From NCBI GenBank assembly GCA_947574135.1, contig CANPIM010000029.1:1-43197 (forward strand): a DNA stretch of 43,197 nucleotides. The letters are read 5' to 3'. Origin of the DNA: an uncultured Lachnospiraceae bacterium (GTDB taxonomy: Bacteria; Bacillota; Clostridia; Lachnospirales; Lachnospiraceae). Both the position numbers and the translations under genes were made by a program. This document shows positions 7,878 through 15,710 of this stretch, in pieces. Below the pieces are notes generated by a model. It had not been told where the DNA came from, ran no database searches, and saw only the letters and a program-made list of their open reading frames with translations. Each line of letters opens with the position of its first letter. The stretch's first letter is position 1.

Positions 7878-9013
7878 GGTTCTCTACGCCCTTTCCTTCT
7901 TCCTGCCGCCTGTGCTCCTCTTTCTCTCTTATAGGAAGAAAAGAGAGAGACCACGGCTGCCAGCCCGGCACTTACAAGGACCACTGTAAGAAAATGCAGC
8001 AGGCTATTCTCTATAAAAATGGGAAGCTTCACCGCCTTGGCCGCTCCCCGCACCAGAAGAATCCCCAGAGGGTGAAGCACATACATCCAGGTGGTCCACT
8101 GGGCTGTGGAAAGGATTCCTCCCTTCCCGGCTCCCTTTCCCTCACCGGTGAGCAAAAGCCCAAAGAGGCATACCATCACCGGCAATAAAAACACATACAT
8201 GCTGTCATGGCGCTGCCATTCACAGGCATGAAGCCACAGTCCCTCGGCCAAAAGCAGCACTCCAAAAACCAGAAGCCCCATGCTGCAGCGCCACTGCTCC
8301 TCAGCCAGAAGCTGCTCCCATCTCCTTCCCCGGCGCTCCCCTTGGGAAGCCCCTCTTTGCCTCCGACGAATCAGCGCCAGCCCATAGCCCAGGCAGAGGA
8401 AAACAGGCACGAAAAACACCCCGTTTCTGGTATAAGGGCTCACCGTAAAAATCCACTCATAAAAGATCCTCGCCGGCTCCCACTGACTGACCCAGCCATA
8501 ATAGCTGTCCCCTCCAAGGCCCACGAGATATAGGAGCAGGCTCACCGAAACCATACCCCCATAGGGTATTATCTTCCCCATCTCATAGACCAGAAGAAGG
8601 CCCAAAAGAAGCCCCGGCAGATACCACAGGTGGTAAAAGGTTCCCTGAAAAAACAACTCCTGAAGCGCCTTCCCCAAGGTCCAGGCCTCCCTGAAATTAC
8701 CGGCATACCAGTTTACCGGCAGATACAAAAGCACAGCCAGAAGATACAGGGTCAGATTCTTTTTCTCATAGCGCCAGAAGGCTCTCGTCCGCTGCCTCTG
8801 CCTTCGGCTGTCCCGCACAGTCCCCAGGCAGCCGGGAAGCACGTAATACCCCGTTACCATGAGAAAAAAGGGCACTGCCACCCGGGCCACAATCCGGGTG
8901 AGGATAAAATCCGCCAGCTCCGAGTAGCTCTCTAAGGGGGAGGTGTGAATGGCCACAATAAGAATGGCAGCCCCTATGCGAAAGCCGTCCACATAGGGGT
9001 TTCTCTCCCTCAT
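7874..9013 (-). CDS. Acyltransferase-3-type membrane protein, membrane half of a split VanT
   Basis: This is a 379-residue polytopic membrane protein of the acyltransferase-3 type. It starts with RNPYVDGFRIGAAILIVAIHTSP, where the Asp...Arg and His are typical of the family, then RVAVPFFLMVTGY and about ten hydrophobic segments. It ends with LHPLGILLVRG and a basic tail. In the VanT proteins of VanC/VanE/VanG clusters such a domain is fused in front of the racemase and is thought to take up L-Ser. Here it is a free-standing gene that overlaps the racemase start by 4 nt, and it overlaps the VanXY-like gene by 4 nt on the other side. No lone-acyltransferase partner genes are nearby, which supports the split-VanT reading. 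Confidence 0.85.
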   Translation of the reverse strand: MRERNPYVDGFRIGAAILIVAIHTSPLESYSELADFILTRIVARVAVPFFLMVTGYYVLPGCLGTVRDSRRQRQRTRAFWRYEKKNLTLYLLAVLLYLPVNWYAGNFREAWTLGKALQELFFQGTFYHLWYLPGLLLGLLLVYEMGKIIPYGGMVSVSLLLYLVGLGGDSYYGWVSQWEPARIFYEWIFTVSPYTRNGVFFVPVFLCLGYGLALIRRRQRGASQGERRGRRWEQLLAEEQWRCSMGLLVFGVLLLAEGLWLHACEWQRHDSMYVFLLPVMVCLFGLLLTGEGKGAGKGGILSTAQWTTWMYVLHPLGILLVRGAAKAVKLPIFIENSLLHFLTVVLVSAGLAAVVSLFSSYKRERGAQAAGRRKGRREP

Positions 9014-9870
9014 ACGCGCCTCCAGACGGTTTTAATAAAGCCTCCCTGATTGTCCCCGGAAATCCGGTACAGCTGGCCCTTGGGCACCTCCAGGGGCGTA
9101 TCCCCCTCACAGGCTTTTTGGTAGCTAATCTGAAACTGCCAGCCCTCCTCCCGCCACACAAAGGCGCAGGTTCCGTCGGGGAAGCTTTGCAAAAATTCCA
9201 GGTATTCTTCCAGGCAAAGCCTTCGGGCCCCCATAATATTGGCGTGAGGAATTCCCACATACCGGAAATGCCAGGGCTCTGCCGAAATCCGGGTAATCTT
9301 CTTCTTTTCCTTCTCATAGCGCTCCACAAAGCCGCAGGCATAGGCTTTTTTCCGAAACTGCTGACAGATCCCAGAGTAGGGAAAGGAGGGCCGGATATAA
9401 TCCATCGGCTCCCGAAGTTCTCCCAGATCCACCGCCAGCCCGGTCTCATGCTCGCTGCAGCCGGGAAAGGCCACATAAGATCTGGTGAATACCTCCCCGT
9501 GCTCTGCCAGAGATTTCTCGTAGAGCATCCGCTGCTCCTGCCTTTTCCGGTAGCCGCTGACCACCTGGATCTTTCCGGAGAGGGTGAGCGTTCCCAGCAC
9601 AAACCGAAGCATTCGGGCCGTCTCCTGCTCCAGCAAAAGGGGACGGCTTCCCCCCTCAGGCAAAGGCTCCCGGGCGTCCTCCAGAGAGACCAGCTGCTCC
9701 TTGGGCAGGCCATGGCACAGAGGCTGCCTTCGGTTTACCAGGATCAGAGGCCCCTGGCCCACCCGTTCTCTGGGGAGCCACAGCGTTTCCATCTCCACAC
9801 GGGGATTAAGGTCCAAAGCCTTCGCAAGAATTCCCGATCCCCGGCTTCCTCCTGTTCTTCTTCCCTTCAT
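9010..9870 (-). CDS. vanXY: VanXY/VanY-like D,D-dipeptidase/carboxypeptidase
   Basis: This is a 286-residue zinc D,D-peptidase of the VanY (M15) family. The zinc motif SEHETGLAVD gives His141 and Asp148 as ligands, and EPWHF gives Glu198 as base and His201 as third ligand. The N-terminus is basic and has no signal peptide or TM segment, so the protein is probably cytoplasmic. That fits VanXY, which hydrolyses D-Ala-D-Ala and trims the terminal D-Ala of UDP-MurNAc-pentapeptide, rather than the membrane VanY. It overlaps both neighbours by 4 nt (ATGA) and lies directly after the ligase, as in VanG-type operons. Which of the two activities dominates cannot be read from the sequence. Confidence 0.9.
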   Translation of the reverse strand: MKGRRTGGSRGSGILAKALDLNPRVEMETLWLPRERVGQGPLILVNRRQPLCHGLPKEQLVSLEDAREPLPEGGSRPLLLEQETARMLRFVLGTLTLSGKIQVVSGYRKRQEQRMLYEKSLAEHGEVFTRSYVAFPGCSEHETGLAVDLGELREPMDYIRPSFPYSGICQQFRKKAYACGFVERYEKEKKKITRISAEPWHFRYVGIPHANIMGARRLCLEEYLEFLQSFPDGTCAFVWREEGWQFQISYQKACEGDTPLEVPKGQLYRISGDNQGGFIKTVWRRV

Positions 9871-10907
9871 AAGCCTTCCTCCAGCAAAAGATCCACCACC
9901 TCCTCAAAGGAATAGCCCACGCCCTTCATCATATTGGGAAAGCGGCTGTGAGAGGTAAACCCGGGTATGGTATTCACCTCGTTGAATACCAAGGTCCCGT
10001 CCGGTCGCAAAAACAGATCCACCCGGGCAAAGCCTGTACATCCAAGAGCCCGATATATCTGCTTGGCCGTCTCCTGAATCCGGGACTCCGTGGCTACACA
10101 GACCCGGGCCGGCATATGAATTTTGGAGGTTTTCAGGGTGTATTTCTCCGTGAAATCAAAAAATCCCCGGGACAGCTCGATCTCGTCGGCCCGCCCGGTA
10201 ATAAGCTCCCCGGCTCCAATGACCGCGCAGCCCACCTCAAAGCCCTCCACCAGCTCCTCCAGCAGGATGACGCTGTCATGGGCAAAGGCCTGCTCCACCG
10301 CCGCCCCCAGCCTTTCCTTAGCGTCCACCCTGGTGATCCCAAAGGAGGATCCGGCCCGCAGGGGCTTTACAAACAGGGGATATCCCAGGGCCTCCCCTTC
10401 CTTCTCCATGACCTCCAGAGGGGTCCCCGCCTCATAGCAGACGCCCCGGGGGATCTCCACTCCGGCCTGTCGGGCCAGAAGATGGGCCCGATGCTTATCC
10501 ATACAGAGAGCCGAAGCCAGAGAGCCGCAGCCGATGACCGGAATGCCCGCCAGCTCACAGATGCCCTGGACCGTGCCGTCCTCCCCGTTTTTCCCGTGGA
10601 GAATGGGCAGCACCCCATCCAGAGGAATGCATTCCTGCCCTGCCGGTCGAAAGACGAGAAGCCCGTGATCCCGGCGGTTCAGAGAAATCTGAGCCGGAAC
10701 GCAGGGGCCCTTGGCCTGCCAGGTGTCCTTGGGGATCCGATCCGGATCTCCTTCATAGAGGTACCAGTCTCCCTCTCTGGTAATGCCTACCAGAATGGGA
10801 TTATATTTTTCCTTGGAAATCGCTTTGCTTACAGAATAAGCCGATTGCAGGGACACGCCATATTCGCTGGAGCATCCCCCAAAAAGAACTGCTATGGTAG
10901 GTTTCAT
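9867..10907 (-). CDS. vanG: D-alanine:D-serine ligase, VanG-like
   Basis: This is a 346-residue ATP-grasp ligase. The start at 10907 is preferred over a TTG at 10931 because GAGAGGAGAG lies seven to eight bases upstream and the protein then begins MKPTIAVLFGGCSSE. It has the glycine-rich phosphate/ATP loops (AGSSFGITR), the catalytic SSEYGVS region and the C-terminal NEVNTIPGFTSHSR. The omega-loop reads FFDFTEKYTLKTSKIHMPAR; the EKY(Q/T) signature (residues 254-257) is the one described for D-Ala:D-Ser ligases of VanC/E/G/L/N type. It is therefore not a normal Ddl. The product, D-Ala-D-Ser, gives peptidoglycan precursors with lower vancomycin affinity. First gene of a four-gene, translationally coupled unit. 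Confidence 0.92.
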   Translation of the reverse strand: MKPTIAVLFGGCSSEYGVSLQSAYSVSKAISKEKYNPILVGITREGDWYLYEGDPDRIPKDTWQAKGPCVPAQISLNRRDHGLLVFRPAGQECIPLDGVLPILHGKNGEDGTVQGICELAGIPVIGCGSLASALCMDKHRAHLLARQAGVEIPRGVCYEAGTPLEVMEKEGEALGYPLFVKPLRAGSSFGITRVDAKERLGAAVEQAFAHDSVILLEELVEGFEVGCAVIGAGELITGRADEIELSRGFFDFTEKYTLKTSKIHMPARVCVATESRIQETAKQIYRALGCTGFARVDLFLRPDGTLVFNEVNTIPGFTSHSRFPNMMKGVGYSFEEVVDLLLEEGL

Positions 10908-11030
10908 ATAAACTCTCCTCTCTTCCGGCAACCGTCCCTTGGGCTGCCACGGAAATGTAGTATGCTTGTTTACTATAAACTACCATAGCAGAAATATTTT
11001 CTTTTTTCCTTTACAAGAACAGTAGAAAAC

Positions 11031-11063
11031 CTTAGGAAATTCTTAGGAAATCCTTGAAATTTT
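11031..11063 (-). promoter_or_regulatory. Three 11-bp direct repeats, putative VanR box upstream of the ligase
   Basis: The repeats CTTAGGAAATT (11031-11041), CTTAGGAAATC (11042-11052) and the degenerate CTTGAAATTTT (11053-11063) run head to tail. An 11-bp period is what OmpR/PhoB-class regulators such as VanR bind. The array lies between vanS and the ligase gene, just upstream of AT-rich sequence with a possible -10 (TATAGT, about 10971-10976). This suggests VanR activation of the ligase operon. No good -35 is seen, as expected for an activated promoter. Binding is inferred. Confidence 0.6.
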
Positions 11064-12165
11064 ATGTCTCCCGCAAGCCCTTTGCGCCACCTTTACGTGC
11101 CTTTGCCACCTCCCTGAGTGGCAGACGCACCGTGAACACCGTGTGCTCCCTGTCACTGGATACCTGAATGCTCCCCTCATGAGCCTGAACAATCTCCCGG
11201 GCAATGGCCAACCCCAGGCCAGACCCTCCGGTCTTTGTAGAGCGAGCCGTATCCAGCCGGTAAAACTTCTCAAAAATCGTCTGAAGCTTCTGCTCCGGAA
11301 TGGGATCCCCCTGATTGGTGCAGGAAACTACCAGGTGCTCTCCCTCTATACCCGCCTTCAGGCAAATTTCCGTGTGGGAATCGCTGTAGGCCACCGCGTT
11401 TTTTAGAATATTGTTAAACACCCGGGCCAGCTTATCCCCGTCTCCCCAATAGGTAAGCTCCTCCGGAGCCTCCACCAAAATTCGTTTTCCGTCCGGCTCC
11501 ACCATGGGATAAAATTCCTCTTTGAGCTGCTCCAGCAAAAGCCGGATATGGACATTTCCCCTGTTGAGCACGATTTGCTGCAGATTAAATCGGGTAATGT
11601 CAAAAAACTCATAGATAAGCTGCTCCAGACGAAAGGCCTTGTCAAGGGCCACCCGGGTGTATTTTTCCCTCTGCTCCCGGGGAATGTCCGGCGTCTCGTC
11701 CAGCAGGCTCAAATATCCGATGACCGAGGCCAGAGGCGTCTTTAAATCGTGGGCCAGATAGGTGATCAGATCGTTCTTCTGCTGGGCCTCTGCCTGCAAA
11801 AGCAGCTCATGATGCTGATTTTCCGCCTTGATCCGCTCCAGCTCCCGTCCAAGCTTGCGCTTCTGGATGTTTCCCGCAATGGCCGCCACCAGCCAGCCCC
11901 CAAAGACCAAAAGAAACATGAGCAGAAAAAATGCAATGCTGATAAAAAGCTTGAGACTGCCCCAGTCCGGCTCATAGGAGACAATCTCTCTTCCATTCTC
12001 ATAGATGGTATTTGAGCTCATAAACAGCCAGAAAATCACGTCGCAGACCACATGGTTTAAATAGATATCAAAAAAATCCACCACGGCAAAGCAAAAGCCC
12101 AGAGTGGAAAAGAGCACCACCAGAAAAATCCCCACCCGCTTGCAAATCTTCCAAAGCTTAGCCAT
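11062..12165 (-). CDS. vanS: VanS-like sensor histidine kinase
   Basis: This is a 367-residue membrane kinase. Two TM segments near residues 10-31 and 73-97 enclose a short extracytoplasmic loop of about 40 residues, as in VanS of VanG/VanC type. The H-box is YLAHDLKTPLASV, with His139 as phospho-acceptor, followed by the N-box NNILKNAVAYS, the G1/F-box region and SGLGLAIAREIV (G2). It partners the overlapping vanR gene (8-nt overlap). It should sense a glycopeptide or cell-wall cue and control the ligase operon immediately downstream. Confidence 0.9.
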   Translation of the reverse strand: MAKLWKICKRVGIFLVVLFSTLGFCFAVVDFFDIYLNHVVCDVIFWLFMSSNTIYENGREIVSYEPDWGSLKLFISIAFFLLMFLLVFGGWLVAAIAGNIQKRKLGRELERIKAENQHHELLLQAEAQQKNDLITYLAHDLKTPLASVIGYLSLLDETPDIPREQREKYTRVALDKAFRLEQLIYEFFDITRFNLQQIVLNRGNVHIRLLLEQLKEEFYPMVEPDGKRILVEAPEELTYWGDGDKLARVFNNILKNAVAYSDSHTEICLKAGIEGEHLVVSCTNQGDPIPEQKLQTIFEKFYRLDTARSTKTGGSGLGLAIAREIVQAHEGSIQVSSDREHTVFTVRLPLREVAKARKGGAKGLRET

Positions 12166-12859
12166 TGATCTTATACCCCACTCCCCAGACAGTCCGGATA
12201 TACCGGGGATGCTCGGTAGAATCCTTCATCTTCTCCCGAAGGTGACGGATGTGCACCATAATGGTGTTGTTGTTGCTGACAAAATATTTTTCTCCCCACA
12301 CCCGGCGAAACAGCTCGTCCGAGGACACCACCTGCCCCCGGCTCTCACAGAGCACCCACAGGATCTCAAACTCTGTGGGTGTCAGAGCCAGCTGCCGCTC
12401 ATTGAGCCAGCACTCGTGGGTGCTTCGGTTCATGCGGATGCCCGAAACCACCAGGCAGTCCTGGTTTGTCTCCTCCTCCGCCATATTGGTGTTATATTTT
12501 GTTGCCCGCCGCAGCTGAGCCTTGACCCGGGCCACCAGCTCCAGGGGGCGGAAGGGCTTGGTAATATAATCGTCCGCTCCCAGAGTCAGCCCTGTGATCT
12601 TATCAATCTCCTCCTCCTTGGCCGTGAGCATCAGAATGGGAAAATGATGGTTTTCCCGAATCTTCCGGCAGATGACAAAGCCATCCACATCCGGCAGCAT
12701 TACGTCTAACACCGCCAGATCCAGATGCTCCCGCTCCACACACCCTAGCGCCTCGGTTCCGGTGTAATACTTAAACACCTGAAAGCCCTCATTGCTCAGA
12801 TAAACCTCCACCAGATCCGCGATTTCCCTTTCGTCATCCACCACTAAAATTGCAGCCAT
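12158..12859 (-). CDS. vanR: VanR-like OmpR-family response regulator
   Basis: This is a 233-residue response regulator. The receiver domain shows the acidic pair in VVDDE (residues 7-9), phospho-Asp52 in LDVMLPD and the LTAKE lysine at 81. The C-terminal winged-helix domain (about 130-233) ends VRTVWGVGYKI, a classical OmpR/PhoB signature. It is encoded directly before vanS and starts behind AAGGAGGACAGTC. No promoter of its own was found in the 15-nt gap to the SGNH gene, so it is probably transcribed with upstream genes. The likely target is the 11-bp repeat array in front of the ligase gene. Confidence 0.92.
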   Translation of the reverse strand: MAAILVVDDEREIADLVEVYLSNEGFQVFKYYTGTEALGCVEREHLDLAVLDVMLPDVDGFVICRKIRENHHFPILMLTAKEEEIDKITGLTLGADDYITKPFRPLELVARVKAQLRRATKYNTNMAEEETNQDCLVVSGIRMNRSTHECWLNERQLALTPTEFEILWVLCESRGQVVSSDELFRRVWGEKYFVSNNNTIMVHIRHLREKMKDSTEHPRYIRTVWGVGYKING

Positions 12860-12874
12860 GACTGTCCTCCTTCC

Positions 12875-13507
12875 TTATCGGATGGCCTCCATGACATTCT
12901 CATAATACTGTCCCAGGAAGTCCTCCCCAATATGGAGGTTGTCCTCCGTATTGGTCAGATACCCGTTTTCATCCAAAAATCCCTCCTGAGGGTCAAAAAA
13001 GATGACCCCGTCTGTCTCCCTGCAATATTCCTCCAACAGGCGGTTGTATTCCGCCACATTCTTCACGCTGAGCACAGGCTTGTGCTGCAAAAGGGGCTCT
13101 CCCACGGGAAATACCTTCTGTACATAGAGGGGCGCATCGTAGAGTCTTTTCAAAGCCTCAATGAGAAGCCTTTCGTCCTCCATTTGAATCTTCCCCTCCT
13201 CCATCTCCGCCAGGCTGTTAATGCCCACCATAAGGACCACCTTGTCCGGCTCCATGTCCGGAAATTCCCACTGATTCTCCAAAAGCCCGGCAGCCGTAAT
13301 CCCCGGCACCGCGTAAATCAGCACATTTCCCGTGCTGTAGCCCGCTGATTCAAGCTTTGCCGCATAGGAATCCCCGATAAAGAGAAGCTTCTCCCTGTGA
13401 GAAGCCCCCACTCCCCAGCGGATTCCCAGGATCACTGCCACCAGAATGATGGGAGGCAGCAACAGCCGCAATCGATCCAATCTCTTCTCCCGATAGCTTT
13501 TTTTCAT
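12875..13507 (-). CDS. SGNH/GDSL-type hydrolase with N-terminal anchor
   Basis: This gene encodes 210 residues. A basic N-terminus is followed by one TM helix (about 14-32), placing the rest outside. The SGNH blocks are visible: FIGDSYA (Ser47), VPGITAAG (block II Gly), MVGINS (block III Asn) and DNLH (Asp189, His192). The family hydrolyses acetyl or other ester groups, often on glycans. The substrate cannot be read; cell-wall O-acetyl groups are a guess from the position next to the van-like genes. It sits 1 nt from ilvA upstream and 15 nt from vanR downstream, so it appears cotranscribed with both. Confidence 0.85.
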   Translation of the reverse strand: MKKSYREKRLDRLRLLLPPIILVAVILGIRWGVGASHREKLLFIGDSYAAKLESAGYSTGNVLIYAVPGITAAGLLENQWEFPDMEPDKVVLMVGINSLAEMEEGKIQMEDERLLIEALKRLYDAPLYVQKVFPVGEPLLQHKPVLSVKNVAEYNRLLEEYCRETDGVIFFDPQEGFLDENGYLTNTEDNLHIGEDFLGQYYENVMEAIR

Positions 13508-13508
13508 A

Positions 13509-14720
13509 CTACATCATCACCCGGATAAGCTTAGGCCGGTATCCCTGCTCGTTCAGGGCGTCCACGATTTTCTTTTTGTGCTCCGTGCCAAAGGCCTCTA
13601 TGGTAATCTTAAGCTCCACTGCCGTATTCCGGTTTGTGCTCACAAACTGGTTGTGATCAAGCTTGATTACATTTCCCTGGAGATCGGCGATGAGCTCCGC
13701 CACCCGGGCCAGCTCTCCGGGCTTATCTGGCAGCAGCACGGAAACGGTGAAGATCCGGTCTCTCTGAATCAGGCCGAACTGCACCACCGAGGACATGGTG
13801 ATAATATCCATGTTTCCTCCGCTTAATATGGCCACAATCTTCTTCCCCTTCATGTCCAGGTGCTTTAGGGCGGCCACGGTGAGAAGGCCGGAGTTCTCCA
13901 CGATCATCTTGTGGTTCTCCACCATATCCAGGAAGGCCACAATGAGCTCGTCGTCCGGCACAGTGATTACATCGTCCAGGTACTTCTGGAGATAGGGGAA
14001 AATCTTCTCCCCCGGAGTTTTCACCGCCGTGCCGTCCGCAATGGTGCTGGCCGAAGGCAGTGTGGTCACCTTGCCGTTCTTTAGGGACTCCTGGAGACAG
14101 TTGGCTCCTGCCGGCTCCACCCCAATGACCCTGATGTTGGGATTCAGCATCTTGGCCAGGGCAGACACCCCCGTGGACAGACCGCCGCCTCCCACAGGCA
14201 CCAGAATATAATCCACCAACGGCAGCTCCTTTACAATCTCCATGGCAATGGTTCCCTGTCCCGTGGCCACAGCGTAGTCGTCAAAGGGGTGGATAAAGGT
14301 GTAGCCCTTTTCCTCCGCCAGCTCATAGGCATGGGCGCAGGCCTCGTCGTACACATCTCCATAGAGCACCACCTCTGCCCCATAGCTCTTGGTCCGGTTT
14401 ACCTTAATAAGAGGGGTGGTGGTGGGCATAACGATAACCGCCTTGCAGCCGTAGGCCTTGGCCGCATAGGCCACCCCCTGGGCATGATTTCCCGCGGAGG
14501 CAGTGATAAGGCCTCTGTCCCGCTCCTCCTGGCTTAAGGTGCTGATCTTATAATAGGCTCCCCGGATCTTGTAGGCTCCTGTCACCTGCATGTTTTCCGG
14601 CTTTAAATACACCTTGTTTCCCGTCTGCTCGCTAAAATAGTCGCTGTAAACCAGCTTGGTCTGTGTGGCAACCTTTGTCACAATCTCCGACGCTTCCTCA
14701 AACTTCTCCAATGTCAACAT
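13509..14720 (-). CDS. ilvA: Threonine ammonia-lyase with C-terminal ACT domain
   Basis: This is a 403-residue PLP enzyme that deaminates L-threonine to 2-oxobutanoate. The PLP lysine lies in VTGAYKIRGAYYKI (about residue 50), the phosphate-binding loop is PVGGGGLSTG, and an ACT domain occupies roughly residues 325-403 (SVLLPDKPGEL). The length and single ACT domain match the short clostridial enzyme (also called TdcB/IlvA) rather than the 510-residue E. coli IlvA with a double ACT-like domain. It could serve isoleucine synthesis or threonine fermentation. The ribosome site is weak, and a small hairpin (about 14744-14764) lies in the 46-nt gap after ftsY. Confidence 0.93.
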   Translation of the reverse strand: MLTLEKFEEASEIVTKVATQTKLVYSDYFSEQTGNKVYLKPENMQVTGAYKIRGAYYKISTLSQEERDRGLITASAGNHAQGVAYAAKAYGCKAVIVMPTTTPLIKVNRTKSYGAEVVLYGDVYDEACAHAYELAEEKGYTFIHPFDDYAVATGQGTIAMEIVKELPLVDYILVPVGGGGLSTGVSALAKMLNPNIRVIGVEPAGANCLQESLKNGKVTTLPSASTIADGTAVKTPGEKIFPYLQKYLDDVITVPDDELIVAFLDMVENHKMIVENSGLLTVAALKHLDMKGKKIVAILSGGNMDIITMSSVVQFGLIQRDRIFTVSVLLPDKPGELARVAELIADLQGNVIKLDHNQFVSTNRNTAVELKITIEAFGTEHKKKIVDALNEQGYRPKLIRVMM

Positions 14721-14766
14721 ACGCTTCGTCTCGCTTTCTCTGTGTAATGGCCCCTATCCGGGGAGC

Positions 14767-15699
14767 CTATTTATCCTGATGAAACAGTGCATTTACAAAC
14801 TCATCTGCCTGAAACTTCTGCAGGTCGTCAATGCTCTCCCCCACTCCAATATATTTTACGGGAATTCCCAGCTCTGCCTGGATGGCCACGGCAATGCCTC
14901 CCTTGGCCGTCCCGTCAAGCTTAGTCAGAATAATGCCGGTAATATCCGCCACCTCCCGAAACTGCCGGGCCTGCTCCAGGGCATTCTGTCCCGTGGTGCC
15001 GTCCAGCACCACCAGAGTCTCCCGAAAGGCCTCCGGGTATTCCTTATCAATAATCCGGTTCATCTTTCGCAGCTCTTCCATTAAATTCTTCTTGTTGTGG
15101 AGACGGCCTGCCGTATCGCACAGAAGCACGTCTGCCTTTCTGGCCTTGGCCGCGCACACTGCATCGTACACCACAGAGGCCGGGTCTGCCCCTTCGGCGC
15201 CTCCGATAATATCCACCTGCGCCCGGTGCGCCCACTCTGTCAGCTGCTCTCCCGCCGCGGCCCGGAAGGTATCCGCTGCGGCCAGTATTACCTTTTTCCC
15301 CTGATCCTTTAGCTTCCCGGCAAGCTTGCCTACAGATGTAGTCTTTCCCACCCCGTTTACGCCGATGACCAGCACCACAGAGGTCTCCTGCTCAAAGCGG
15401 TAGGCCACATCCTCCACTCGCATCTGCTCCTTGATGCTGGAGATGAGAAGCTCCTTACAGGCCTTGGGGTCCTTAATATGCTGCTCCTTTACCTTCTTTT
15501 TTAAATCATCGATAATGGCCGTGGTGGCATTGATGCCAATGTCCCCCATAACCAGTATTTCCTCGATCTCATCGTAAAAGTCGCTGTCAATGTCCGAGTA
15601 ACCGCTGAAAATGCTGTCGATCCCGGCCACAATATTGTCCCGGGTCTTGGCAAGTCCGGAAACCAGTCTGCCAAAAAAGCCTTTTTTCTCCTCTGCCAT
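14767..15699 (-). CDS. ftsY: Signal recognition particle receptor FtsY
   Basis: This is the SRP-receptor GTPase, which docks SRP-ribosome complexes at the membrane for co-translational insertion. The protein has 310 residues from the ATG at 15699, chosen because GAGGAGGAGAGAC precedes it; the TTG 15 nt upstream would place the ribosome site inside the gene. The N-terminal helix is short and basic (EEKKGFFGRLVSGL), followed by the helical N domain. The G motifs are GVNGVGKTTSVGKLA (G1), the DTFRAAAGEQL region (G2), DTAGRLHN (G3), TKLDGTAKGG (G4) and GVGESIDDLQ. It lies 12 nt after smc in the conserved rnc-smc-ftsY order. Confidence 0.97.
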   Translation of the reverse strand: MAEEKKGFFGRLVSGLAKTRDNIVAGIDSIFSGYSDIDSDFYDEIEEILVMGDIGINATTAIIDDLKKKVKEQHIKDPKACKELLISSIKEQMRVEDVAYRFEQETSVVLVIGVNGVGKTTSVGKLAGKLKDQGKKVILAAADTFRAAAGEQLTEWAHRAQVDIIGGAEGADPASVVYDAVCAAKARKADVLLCDTAGRLHNKKNLMEELRKMNRIIDKEYPEAFRETLVVLDGTTGQNALEQARQFREVADITGIILTKLDGTAKGGIAVAIQAELGIPVKYIGVGESIDDLQKFQADEFVNALFHQDK

Positions 15700-15710
15700 G
15701 TCTCTCCTCC

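Noticed and set aside
7865..7885. Frameshift as the cause of the split VanT
   Set aside because: The downstream gene has its own ATG in an ATGA overlap with a purine-rich site upstream, and the upstream gene ends with a normal basic tail. All genes of this unit are joined the same way, so a real split is more likely, although re-sequencing would settle it.
8766..9713. A 315-codon minus-strand frame across the VanXY and membrane VanT genes
   Set aside because: Out of frame with two well-supported coupled genes; composition is Arg/Pro/Ser/Trp-rich, as expected for a wrong frame.
9948..10988. A 346-codon plus-strand frame opposite the D-Ala:D-Ser ligase
   Set aside because: Shadow frame of the ligase; no ribosome site and no family resemblance.
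14744..14764. Hairpin GGCTCCCC/GGGGCC between ftsY and ilvA as a terminator
   Set aside because: The stem is short and interrupted and there is no T-run after it, so it was not called.
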